From the NCBI GenBank assembly GCA_900766745.1, contig CAAFWR010000110.1, positions 1 through 8,370 on the forward strand: a DNA stretch of 8,370 bases, in the 5' to 3' direction. The position numbers were made by a program, and so were the translations under genes. Source of the DNA: Methanobacteriaceae archaeon. Lineage in GTDB: Archaea; Methanobacteriota; Methanobacteria; Methanobacteriales; Methanobacteriaceae. Under the pieces are notes generated by a model. It worked only from the letters and a program-made list of their open reading frames with translations, was not told the DNA's origin and did not search any database. This document shows positions 1 to 5,747 of the stretch, one piece after another (position 1 is the stretch's first letter; the number at the start of each line of letters is the position of its first letter).

Positions 1-92
1 CTAGTAGCAGTATTGTTAATAAAAGTACAACCAGTTAAAGTACCAGAATCACCATTCCAGGCCACAGCACCCCCAATTGAGAAACTGAAGTT
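1..92 (-). pseudogene. 5'-broken fragment of an adhesin-like beta-helix protein, running off the left edge
   Basis: On the minus strand the frame is open from 92 to the window edge and reads NFSFSI followed by GGAVAWNGDSGTLTGCTF and INNTAT. The pattern GGA(V/I)xWNG..GTLT.CTF.NNTA is the repeat of parallel beta-helix adhesin-like surface proteins that are abundant in Methanobrevibacter; recognition is by pattern only. A TGA at 95-93 closes the frame upstream. The ATG at 110-108 gives only five codons before that stop, and no signal peptide or ribosome binding site is seen. The fragment therefore begins inside a repeat and looks like a decayed 5' end, although a start at GTG 65-63 or a frameshifted 5' part cannot be excluded. 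The rest of the gene lies outside the window. Confidence 0.55.
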
Positions 93-208
93 TCAAAAAG
101 AAAATTTCATGTTGAAATAATGTATTTTGACTTAAAATCAAGTATTCATTGTTGATTTTCTCTGTTTATTATTAGAATAATTAGGATATGTGCATGGATT
201 CATTTAAT

Positions 209-216
209 TTTATATA
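209..216 (+). promoter_or_regulatory. TATA box of feoB
   Basis: TTTATATA matches the archaeal TATA box. Transcription would start about 25-27 bases downstream, near 238-241, which leaves a leader of about 50 bases that contains the TTTAGG/CCTAA inverted repeat. The rest of the gap between the adhesin fragment and feoB contains only an 8-bp inverted repeat, AAAATCAA at 134-141 and TTGATTTT at 152-159, of unknown meaning. Confidence 0.6.
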
Positions 217-248
217 CTAATAATGCCTAATAATTAAGTAATGTTAAG

Positions 249-263
249 TTTAGGTTATCCTAA
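249..263 (+). promoter_or_regulatory. Putative iron-repressor operator of feoB
   Basis: TTTAGGTTATCCTAA contains the inverted repeat TTAGG-N4-CCTAA. It lies just downstream of the predicted transcription start and 25 bases before the feoB ATG, where a bound repressor would block initiation. The half-sites resemble those of DtxR-family metal repressors (TTAGG/CCTAA type). A closely similar sequence (12 of 15 positions) lies ahead of feoA. The regulator itself is not in the window, so its identity is inferred. Confidence 0.5.
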
Positions 264-287
264 TATTTTAAATGGAGATTATTATTG

Positions 288-2303
288 ATGAAAGAGTTGA
301 TTGTAGGTCTTGCTGGAAATCCGAATGTTGGTAAAACTACCGTGTTTAATCATCTTACTGGAATGCATCAGCATGTTGGAAACTGGCCAGGTAAAACTGT
401 TGAGCGGGCTCAGGGCAATTTTGAATTTAATGGGGTCAAATTCGATGTTATAGATTTGCCAGGTAATTATTCTTTAAGTGCTCATTCTATTGAAGAAATT
501 GTTTCAAGAGATTTTATTGTAGATGATGACTCTGATGTAATAATCAATGTTGTAGATGCAGCGAATCTTGAAAGAAATCTATATTTAACAGTGCAGATGA
601 TGGAATTAGATGCAAATCTAATTCTTGCTCTAAATATGAATGATTTTGCAAAGAGAAAAGAATATTATATTAAAATTAATAAAATGGCAGAACTATTGGG
701 TTTTCCTGTTATAGAAATTAATGCAAAAAAAGAAGAAGGTTTTGACGAGCTTCTAAAAACAACAATAAAGCAAGCAGATCATCCAATTCATTCAAGTGAA
801 AAATTAGTATATGGGGATGAATTAAAGGAACATTTGGGAGATATTCAAAACTTAATAGAGAAAGATGATGTTCTTACTGATGTTCCGTCAATATGGACTG
901 CTGTTAAACTACTTGAGAATGATGAGATTGTGGTGAATAAGGTTAAAAATGCCCCACACGGTCCTCAAATTATGAAAGAAGTGAAAAAAGTAGATAAACA
1001 TTTGTATGACATTTTCAATGAAGATGGGGAGGAAATAATAGCTAATGCCCGTTATGCATTCATTGATGGTCTTATTAAGGAAGCTGTATCAAAGCCGGAA
1101 GTTGAAAAACCAAGTATCACCGATAAAATTGATAATGTTGTAACAAACAAGTTTTTGGGAATACCTATATTTTTAATAATTCTTTATTTGATGTTTCAGA
1201 TAGTATTTAGTGTTGGAGCTCCTTTTCAGGATATTATTCAACAGGGTTTTGATCTTTTAGGAAACTCTATTCATAGCTGGCTTGGAAACTCATTTCTATC
1301 CTCATTTCTCGTCGATGGTATTATTGGTGGTGTGGGCGGTGTAATTGTATTTGTACCGCAAATTGCTTTGATGTTTCTTGTAATCAGTATTCTTGAAGAT
1401 AGCGGATATCTGGCAAGAGCTGCCTTTGTGATGGATAGGGTAATGCACAAGCTTGTAGGACTTCATGGAAAAGCATTCATCCCGATGATTTTAGGATTTG
1501 GATGTGGTGTTCCTGGAGTAATGGCAACTAGAACCATGGAAAATGAGTCAGATCGTCTTTTAACAATGATGATTTTACCATTCATGTCCTGTACTGCAAG
1601 ACTGCCTGTTTATACATTGTTTATAGCTGCATTTTTTACAGCTTATCAAGGACAGGTGTTATTTGCACTGTATATTATAGGTATTGCAGTCGCTATTATT
1701 GTTGCAGCTATCCTTAAACGAACGTTATTTAAAGGAATGTCTTCTCCTTTTGTAATGGAGCTTCCTACATACAAGATTCCTTCCCTTAAAGGAATATTAT
1801 TACATACTTGGGAAAAAACTAAAGGATTTTTAAGAAAAGCTGGTACTATTATTCTTGTAGCATCTATTGTAATATGGATATTGAGCAGTATGCCTATGGG
1901 AGTTGAATATGGTGCTAAGGAAAGTATAATGGGTCAAATTGGTACTTTAATAGCTCCGATTTTTGCTCCGATTGGATTTGGTGACTGGCAACCATCAGTA
2001 GCTCTTCTTTTTGGTGTTGTTGCTAAAGAAGTGGTTGTAAGTACTTTAAGTTCGCTCTTTGGAGTAGCTGAAGGGGGAATTGGTATTACACATGCAATTC
2101 AAAGTGTCTTTACTCCGTTAACATCATTTGTCTTTATGATTTTCGTATTGCTTTATGTGCCATGTTTGGCTACATTAAGCGCTATTAAACAAGAAACCAA
2201 CAGCTGGAAATGGCCTATGGTGATGGTGTTAATAACTACTATAACTGCTTATATTGTTTCATTTATAGCTTACCATATAGGTTTATTCATTGGTCTTGCT
2301 TGA
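288..2303 (+). CDS. feoB: Ferrous iron transport protein B (FeoB)
   Basis: FeoB is the GTPase-coupled Fe2+ importer of the cytoplasmic membrane. The 671-residue protein has the full family layout. The N-terminal G domain shows G1 GNPNVGKT at 10-17, the switch I threonine in WPGKT (T37), G3 DLPG at 56-59 and G4 NMND at 116-119. A helical linker runs to about 285. The membrane domain follows, with the two Gate-like motifs LGFGCGVPG (402-410) and [12 protein letters not shown] (431-442), the latter carrying C435, and the C-terminal YVPCLATL. There is no long cysteine-rich C-terminal tail; the length is normal for an archaeal FeoB. ATG at 288 is chosen, with GGAG at 274-277 ten bases upstream. 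A TTG at 285, one codon earlier, is equally in frame and has seven-base spacing, so it is a real alternative. feoA follows 82 bases downstream, the reverse of the usual bacterial feoAB order. Confidence 0.97.
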   Translation: MKELIVGLAGNPNVGKTTVFNHLTGMHQHVGNWPGKTVERAQGNFEFNGVKFDVIDLPGNYSLSAHSIEEIVSRDFIVDDDSDVIINVVDAANLERNLYLTVQMMELDANLILALNMNDFAKRKEYYIKINKMAELLGFPVIEINAKKEEGFDELLKTTIKQADHPIHSSEKLVYGDELKEHLGDIQNLIEKDDVLTDVPSIWTAVKLLENDEIVVNKVKNAPHGPQIMKEVKKVDKHLYDIFNEDGEEIIANARYAFIDGLIKEAVSKPEVEKPSITDKIDNVVTNKFLGIPIFLIILYLMFQIVFSVGAPFQDIIQQGFDLLGNSIHSWLGNSFLSSFLVDGIIGGVGGVIVFVPQIALMFLVISILEDSGYLARAAFVMDRVMHKLVGLHGKAFIPMILGFGCGVPGVMATRTMENESDRLLTMMILPFMSCTARLPVYTLFIAAFFTAYQGQVLFALYIIGIAVAIIVAAILKRTLFKGMSSPFVMELPTYKIPSLKGILLHTWEKTKGFLRKAGTIILVASIVIWILSSMPMGVEYGAKESIMGQIGTLIAPIFAPIGFGDWQPSVALLFGVVAKEVVVSTLSSLFGVAEGGIGITHAIQSVFTPLTSFVFMIFVLLYVPCLATLSAIKQETNSWKWPMVMVLITTITAYIVSFIAYHIGLFIGLA

Positions 2304-2315
2304 TTTTTCAAAATC

Positions 2316-2337
2316 TTTATATATTTTCTTTTATATA
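2316..2337 (+). promoter_or_regulatory. Tandem TATA boxes for feoA
   Basis: Two TTTATATA octamers, at 2316-2323 and 2330-2337, lie in the 82-base gap behind feoB. Either would place a transcription start between about 2343 and 2362, that is, just before or within the TTTAG...CCTAAA repeat at 2351-2366. feoA and the gene behind it can thus be transcribed independently of feoB, although read-through from feoB is possible because only a T5 run follows the feoB stop. Confidence 0.5.
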
Positions 2338-2350
2338 GTATAAAATAGAA

Positions 2351-2366
2351 TTTAGTTTTACCTAAA
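2351..2366 (+). promoter_or_regulatory. Putative iron-repressor operator of feoA
   Basis: TTTAGTTTTACCTAAA has TTTAG and CTAAA arms in inverted orientation. It matches the feoB operator at 12 of 15 aligned positions and sits at an equivalent place, beside the predicted start site and 19 bases before the feoA ATG. The duplication ahead of both iron genes is the main evidence that it is functional. A DtxR-family repressor is the likely ligand by analogy. Confidence 0.5.
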
Positions 2367-2385
2367 CTTTTGAGGTTTATTTATT

Positions 2386-2619
2386 ATGGCAAAAAGAACT
2401 TTATTAGATGCAGAACCTGGAGAAGAAGTAACTATCAAATCATTAAACCATGATGGGGATACAGATTTAAGAAGACATTTGCTTGGTATGGGTTTTGTAA
2501 AGGGATCTAAAATTAAAATGGAAAAAGTGGCACCATTAGGTGATCCTGTTAAGTTTAGAATTAAAGGTTACTCAGTTTGCCTTCGAAAAGAAGAAGCAAA
2601 GAATATAGAAATTGAATAG
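2386..2619 (+). CDS. feoA: Ferrous iron transport protein A (FeoA)
   Basis: FeoA is a small cytoplasmic SH3-like protein thought to bind FeoB and modulate its GTPase or transport activity. The 77-residue product has the normal family length and its characteristic spread of residues: LRRHLLGMGFVKGSKI at 28-43, then the AP.GDP turn (APLGDPVKF, 49-57), a glycine turn (KGYSVCLR) and the closing EEAKNIEIE. GAGG at 2372-2375 lies ten bases before the ATG. It has its own promoter and operator-like repeat behind feoB. The next gene begins only eight bases after its stop, with AGGA of that gene's binding site overlapping the feoA stop codon, so the two are translated from one message. Confidence 0.93.
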   Translation: MAKRTLLDAEPGEEVTIKSLNHDGDTDLRRHLLGMGFVKGSKIKMEKVAPLGDPVKFRIKGYSVCLRKEEAKNIEIE

Positions 2620-2627
2620 GAATTTTT

Positions 2628-2819
2628 ATGCAGTGCAGAATGTGCGGATTTGAATTTGATGAAAATGCTGTAGAAAATAGGGGATGCTGTGGCTGCGGAA
2701 AAGATTGCTCTAAAACAGTTCACTGTCCTAACTGTGGTTATGGCAATACTTTAGATTATGAAGAGGAATTTGAGTTCGTTAAAAAATTAAAGGATAAACT
2801 AACTTCTTTTCGCCTGTAA
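2628..2819 (+). CDS. Small eight-cysteine protein in the feo operon (zinc-ribbon-like)
   Basis: I do not recognise a named family for this 63-residue protein. Its first 40 residues hold eight cysteines in the pattern CxxC (3, 6), 13 residues, CCxCxxxC (20, 21, 23, 27), five residues, CxxC (33, 36). The outer knuckles, CRMCG and CPNCGYGN, look like a zinc ribbon; the central cluster could hold a second metal or an iron-sulfur centre. The C-terminus (41-63) is acidic, then basic and amphipathic. No membrane segment or signal peptide is present, so it is likely cytoplasmic. It is co-transcribed with feoA (eight-base gap), which suggests a role in iron import or iron sensing, perhaps analogous to FeoC of bacteria; that is inference, with no sequence similarity claimed. 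It differs from the membrane-anchored FeoB-associated cysteine-rich proteins. Its last 21 bases overlap the 3' end of the convergent cbiO. Confidence 0.82.
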   Translation: MQCRMCGFEFDENAVENRGCCGCGKDCSKTVHCPNCGYGNTLDYEEEFEFVKKLKDKLTSFRL

Positions 2820-3638
2820 GATTTCTTCACAGCAGTCTTTTACTTTTATTTTATTAATATCTACATCAAGACCATTTTCTTTAAGTATCTTTAACAATTC
2901 AGCTGTTTTAGGCGGCTTTAAATTAGCTTTTTCAAGTAATTCATGATTTGAAAATATTTCGTCAGGAGTTCCGTCTCCAATTATTTTTCCTTCTTTTAAA
3001 ACGAAAATGTGGTCTGCAAAATCGTTGATCATTTCAACATCGTGTGAGGAGATTACAATTGTCATTCCTTCTTCATTGAGCTTATTTAGAATTTCCAGTA
3101 TTTGATCCACACCTTGAGGATCAAGACCTGCTGTCGGTTCGTCTAAAATCATTATTTCAGGCCTCATTGCGATTATTCCTGCAATAGCTACTTTTTTTTG
3201 CTGTCCTCCGCTTAGGTGGTGTGGTGGCTTGTCTTTTGAGTCGCTCATTTCAACAAGTTCCAATGCTTCTGCAGTTCTTTTTTCCACTTCCTCAATTGGA
3301 AGTCCGAGATTCATTGGTCCAAAAGCTACGTCTTCCTCTACACTTGGTGCAAATAGCTGGTCATTGGGATTTTGAAAGACAATACCTACTTTTTGCCTTA
3401 TTTCAAGTAGCTCTTTTTTATTGTAAACCATTTTTTCTCCATCAACTTCGATGTTTCCCCTGTCAGGTTCCTTTAAACCATTGAAATGTAAGAAAAGTGT
3501 TGATTTGCCAGCACCGTTAGGCCCCATAATAGCTACCTTTTCCCCTTCCTTTATCTTGATGTTGATGTCTTTGATAGCGTGAACTCCGTCATGGTATATG
3601 TAATTTAAGTTATCTGTTTTAAGCACAATTTTATCCAT
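2799..3638 (-). CDS. cbiO: ECF transporter ATPase subunit CbiO (A component)
   Basis: This is the cytoplasmic ABC ATPase that energises the cobalt/nickel ECF transporter by binding the T component CbiQ. The 279-residue protein has all nucleotide-binding motifs: Walker [10 protein letters not shown] (39-47), Q-loop in FQNPNDQLF (Q89), signature LSGGQ (142-146), Walker B ILDE ending at E167, D-loop GLD and switch histidine H199 in SSHD. The [10 protein letters not shown]-loop context is typical of ECF-type ATPases. Only one ATPase gene is present, so a homodimer is expected. The C-terminal ~60 residues form the usual extension. AGGT upstream of ATG 3638 supports the start. It is last in its operon, 12 bases behind cbiQ. 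Its 3' end overlaps the cysteine-rich gene on the other strand by 21 bases. Confidence 0.95.
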   Translation of the reverse strand: MDKIVLKTDNLNYIYHDGVHAIKDINIKIKEGEKVAIMGPNGAGKSTLFLHFNGLKEPDRGNIEVDGEKMVYNKKELLEIRQKVGIVFQNPNDQLFAPSVEEDVAFGPMNLGLPIEEVEKRTAEALELVEMSDSKDKPPHHLSGGQQKKVAIAGIIAMRPEIMILDEPTAGLDPQGVDQILEILNKLNEEGMTIVISSHDVEMINDFADHIFVLKEGKIIGDGTPDEIFSNHELLEKANLKPPKTAELLKILKENGLDVDINKIKVKDCCEEILQAKRS

Positions 3639-3650
3639 TTCAATTACCTT

Positions 3651-4481
3651 TTATTTTAATGCTAAACTCTTACCAAAATATCCTAAGTTTTCAGGAAATA
3701 CAAAAATTATCACAGTTAGAAGAGCTATTATGAAAATCAGGAAACCAATGTAGATGTAATCATTTTTGTCAAAATCCTGTTTATTGTCATATAAATCGGC
3801 ATCTCCAGTATATCCTCTACTTAACATGCTTTCGTAGGTTCTCTCTCCCTGTTCATATGATTTTAAAAACATCATAGCTATACTGTAACCCACTTGCTTG
3901 ATTCTCCATTTATATGGGGTCAATTTGCTGTGGATGTCAAAATTTCTTGATTTCTGGGATTTTTTAATGGTCTCCAGCTCATCTATAAATACAAAAAGAA
4001 ACCTGACCATAATACTAAGAATCATAGCCATTTCTTTTGGCATCTTAAGCTTTCTTAGTGAGGCTACAATCTGTTGAACAGGACTTGTTGAAGACAACAG
4101 TACAATGGCTGTTAAACATACTATTAGGCGGGCAAATAATAGTATTGCAAAGTTTAGTCCAGTATCTGAAATTTGCAGCCAGGAATAACTCCATATAATA
4201 TTTCCAGGTTGGAAAAATGGTTGAATGGCAATTATTATTCCTCCAAAAGGAAGTAAAAATAGGATTCTTTTAAAAGAATTAAAAAACGATATTTTTGAAA
4301 TATACATTAAAACAAGCAAATAAATCTCAAGTATAATTGGTACAATAAGATTTGATGCAAAAACACAATAAACGATAATTAGTATGGTTGAAATAAGCTT
4401 AATTCGTCCTTCTAATTTATGTATTGGACTATCTCCTGATGCTATTTCATCTAAATCTAATGCTTTTGCGATATTTGCCAA
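3651..4481 (-). CDS. cbiQ: ECF transporter transmembrane subunit CbiQ (T component)
   Basis: CbiQ is the membrane coupling subunit that transmits ATP hydrolysis by CbiO to the substrate-binding CbiM. The 276-residue protein has a hydrophilic N-terminus with SPIHKLEGRIKL, membrane segments near 28-60, 72-88, 107-131 and 243-262, and a long cytoplasmic helical region (about 145-225) that contacts the ATPase. The two coupling motifs of T components (ARG type) appear as SRN (178-180) and SRG in ESMLSRGYTGD (221-223); the arginine is kept in both but the first lacks the glycine. The start is TTG at 4481: GAGG at 4492-4489 is seven bases upstream, an in-frame TAA lies just above, and no in-frame ATG competes nearby. 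It is separated from the PDGLE subunit by 108 bases holding a hairpin and a possible promoter. Confidence 0.93.
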   Translation of the reverse strand: MANIAKALDLDEIASGDSPIHKLEGRIKLISTILIIVYCVFASNLIVPIILEIYLLVLMYISKISFFNSFKRILFLLPFGGIIIAIQPFFQPGNIIWSYSWLQISDTGLNFAILLFARLIVCLTAIVLLSSTSPVQQIVASLRKLKMPKEMAMILSIMVRFLFVFIDELETIKKSQKSRNFDIHSKLTPYKWRIKQVGYSIAMMFLKSYEQGERTYESMLSRGYTGDADLYDNKQDFDKNDYIYIGFLIFIIALLTVIIFVFPENLGYFGKSLALK

Positions 4482-4524
4482 GTATATTCCTCTTTAATAA
4501 TTATAGTTTTAGTATGTAAAAAGT

Positions 4525-4532
4525 AGTATAAA
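4525..4532 (-). promoter_or_regulatory. Possible internal promoter for cbiQ-cbiO
   Basis: Read on the minus strand, TTTATACT is a fair TATA box. A start about 25 bases downstream would fall near 4500-4503, giving a leader of about 20 bases ahead of the TTG of cbiQ. It lies in the 108-base gap inside the transporter operon, immediately after a hairpin, so the energising pair could be made separately from the M and PDGLE subunits. Confidence 0.3.
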
Positions 4533-4540
4533 TTATTACT

Positions 4541-4564
4541 GATTAAGAAAGGAATTTCTTAACC
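4541..4564 (-). repeat. Intercistronic hairpin between the PDGLE subunit gene and cbiQ
   Basis: On the minus strand GGTTAAGAAA and TTTCTTAATC can pair over ten base pairs (one G-U) around a TTCC loop. It is the only strong stem in the transporter operon and sits in its only long gap. It could stabilise or process the message, attenuate read-through to cbiQO, or be a protein site. It is not followed directly by a T run, so a simple terminator is less likely. Confidence 0.4.
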
Positions 4565-4589
4565 AATAAAATTTATTTAATGATAGAAA

Positions 4590-4874
4590 TCAATCATCTC
4601 TTTTTCTAAGGACAAACCCTAAACCTAAAGCTGCAAGGAGTGTTACAATTGTTCCAAGTATAAGAACAACAATTTCTCCGGTTTTTCCTAAAGCTTCAAA
4701 ACTATAATCTGGAAATGGAGATTCGAGTACAGCATCAGGTTCACTGACGTTTAAGTTTTCAGCAGATTTTTCAAGTCCGTCTGGATCGCTTGAGGCAATA
4801 AATGGGGATAAGCATCCAATTACTACACAAATAACAATGGCTATTATAATTAAATAAATATTATTTTTTTCCAT
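4590..4874 (-). CDS. PDGLE-domain accessory membrane subunit of the Co/Ni ECF transporter (CbiN/NikN-like)
   Basis: This 94-residue protein has two membrane segments (about 6-27 and 67-89) joined by an extracytoplasmic loop, ending in a basic RKRDD tail; this is the topology of the CbiN/NikN helper that assists loading of metal into CbiM/NikM. The loop begins with SSDPDGLEKSAE, and the PDGLE box (31-35) defines the PDGLE-domain family. It lacks the residues typical of enterobacterial CbiN (the PWF...ESLLF region), so it is closer to the NikN side, which is known mainly from nickel systems. The ATG follows the stop of the upstream M subunit gene with no gap, and AAGGAG lies in the last codons of that gene, so the two are translationally coupled. 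Substrate (Ni2+ or Co2+) is not settled by sequence. Confidence 0.85.
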   Translation of the reverse strand: MEKNNIYLIIIAIVICVVIGCLSPFIASSDPDGLEKSAENLNVSEPDAVLESPFPDYSFEALGKTGEIVVLILGTIVTLLAALGLGFVLRKRDD

Positions 4875-5522
4875 TTATGATGCTCCTTCAGTTTTTTTAT
4901 TGTTCCAAGGGAGAAGATCAGGTCTGAATTTTTCAATAGCTCCAATAACGATCACTGTTAGGACAGCTTCTATTATTCCAATAAATATGTGGAAGAAAAG
5001 CATCCATTTGACTCCTTCTACAAGTGGGAAAATTCCTGCTGCCACCATCTCTAGAGCGCATGCCAATGCAGCCAGTACGGTTGCAAGCCATGCTGCTACT
5101 CCTGCTGCAGGATATTCTCCAATGCGTTTTCTAAGGCCTTTGAATGTTAAAAATCCAACTCCTCCACCAATAATTCCCATATTCAACACATTCATTCCAA
5201 GAACTGTAATTCCTCCATCTCCGAAGAGGAGTGACTGAATTAAAAGAACTAATGTAAATATGATTACTGCCGCTTCAGGACCACAGAATATAATAGCTAC
5301 TAGGGCACCTCCAACCATATGTCCACTTGCTCCAAAGGGTGGTAGTGGCACATTCATAGTCATAATGGCGAAGACGCCTGCTGCTAAAACTCCCATAAGC
5401 GGAATTCTTTTATAATCTAACCTTTTCATAACCCATTTTCCAGAAAAATAAAGGGCAATTATTAATATGATATAATATATGGCACACTGCCATGCTGGAA
5501 TAAATCCATCAGGTACATGCAA
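4875..5522 (-). CDS. cbiM: ECF transporter substrate-specific subunit CbiM/NikM (S component), TTG start
   Basis: This is the membrane subunit that binds Co2+ or Ni2+ and gives the ECF transporter its specificity. With TTG 5522 as start it has 215 residues and begins MHVPDGF, the near-universal CbiM/NikM N-terminus, in which the amino group of Met1 and His2 form the metal site. The second conserved histidine is H68 in FGASGHMVGG, close to the position known in structurally studied NikM (about 67). About six or seven membrane segments follow. The ATG at 5537 would add five residues (MEEIK) and turn Met1 into an internal residue; that ATG overlaps the ribosome binding site GGAGG at 5535-5531, eight bases before the TTG. 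TTG is therefore preferred. It is the first gene of the transporter operon, with the PDGLE subunit directly behind it. Confidence 0.93.
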   Translation of the reverse strand: MHVPDGFIPAWQCAIYYIILIIALYFSGKWVMKRLDYKRIPLMGVLAAGVFAIMTMNVPLPPFGASGHMVGGALVAIIFCGPEAAVIIFTLVLLIQSLLFGDGGITVLGMNVLNMGIIGGGVGFLTFKGLRKRIGEYPAAGVAAWLATVLAALACALEMVAAGIFPLVEGVKWMLFFHIFIGIIEAVLTVIVIGAIEKFRPDLLPWNNKKTEGAS

Positions 5523-5528
5523 TTTTAT

Positions 5529-5535
5529 TTCCTCC
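5529..5535 (-). promoter_or_regulatory. Ribosome binding site that fixes the cbiM start
   Basis: GGAGGAA on the minus strand is an almost ideal archaeal Shine-Dalgarno sequence, with eight bases between GGAGG and the TTG at 5522. It overlaps the upstream ATG (5537-5535), which has no comparable site of its own. This decides in favour of TTG as the start. Confidence 0.75.
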
Positions 5536-5572
5536 ATAAATCTAAAAGCAATACTTTCATTTCATGACAATT

Positions 5573-5681
5573 GTATTACTTTGAAATCAATTTTGTCTTA
5601 CACTTGTTAGTTTGATTTTATTATTAATAAATCTTATTAAAGTATTACTCAATACCTATTTTTCATATAATTAGTAATACT
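5573..5681. promoter_or_regulatory. Three GTATTACT boxes in the divergent cbiM-frhD region
   Basis: GTATTACT occurs at 5573-5580 and 5642-5649 in one orientation and, inverted, at 5680-5673. The last two extend to a perfect 9-bp inverted repeat, AGTATTACT (5641-5649) and AGTAATACT (5673-5681), with 23 bases between arms and 32 bases (about three helical turns) centre to centre. The pair brackets TCATATAA at 5663-5670, a plausible TATA box for frhD. The single copy lies about 50 bases ahead of the cbiM TTG. Such spaced half-sites suit a dimer-of-dimers regulator such as NikR, but the regulator is not in the window. A convincing TATA box for cbiM was not found; TTTATTAA on the minus strand near 5631-5624 is the best candidate. 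Confidence 0.35.
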
Positions 5682-5747
5682 GAAGATAGAAATTTTTAAT
5701 TAGTTAAAAATTAAATAAATTAATAAAATAATCTAGGAGGAGAAATC

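Noticed and set aside
1..120. Open frame on the plus strand from the left edge to TAA at 118-120
   Set aside because: It is the antisense of the adhesin-like repeat on the minus strand; its valine/proline-rich translation is what that repeat gives when read backwards, and the minus-strand reading matches a known protein pattern.
134..159. 8-bp inverted repeat AAAATCAA/TTGATTTT with a 10-base loop
   Set aside because: Pure A/T-rich arms in spacer DNA, not next to a promoter element and not followed by a clean T run; could easily be chance.
3221..3484. Plus-strand open frame inside cbiO
   Set aside because: Antisense to the well-supported ATPase motifs; no binding site or family resemblance.
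4900..5238. Plus-strand open frame inside cbiM
   Set aside because: Shadow of the cbiM membrane segments; low-complexity translation and no ribosome binding site.
5538..5747. Possible cobalamin riboswitch or small RNA in the cbiM-frhD gap
   Set aside because: The gap is almost entirely A/T with no G/C-rich stems or B12-box-like sequence; short inverted repeats near promoters fit protein binding better.
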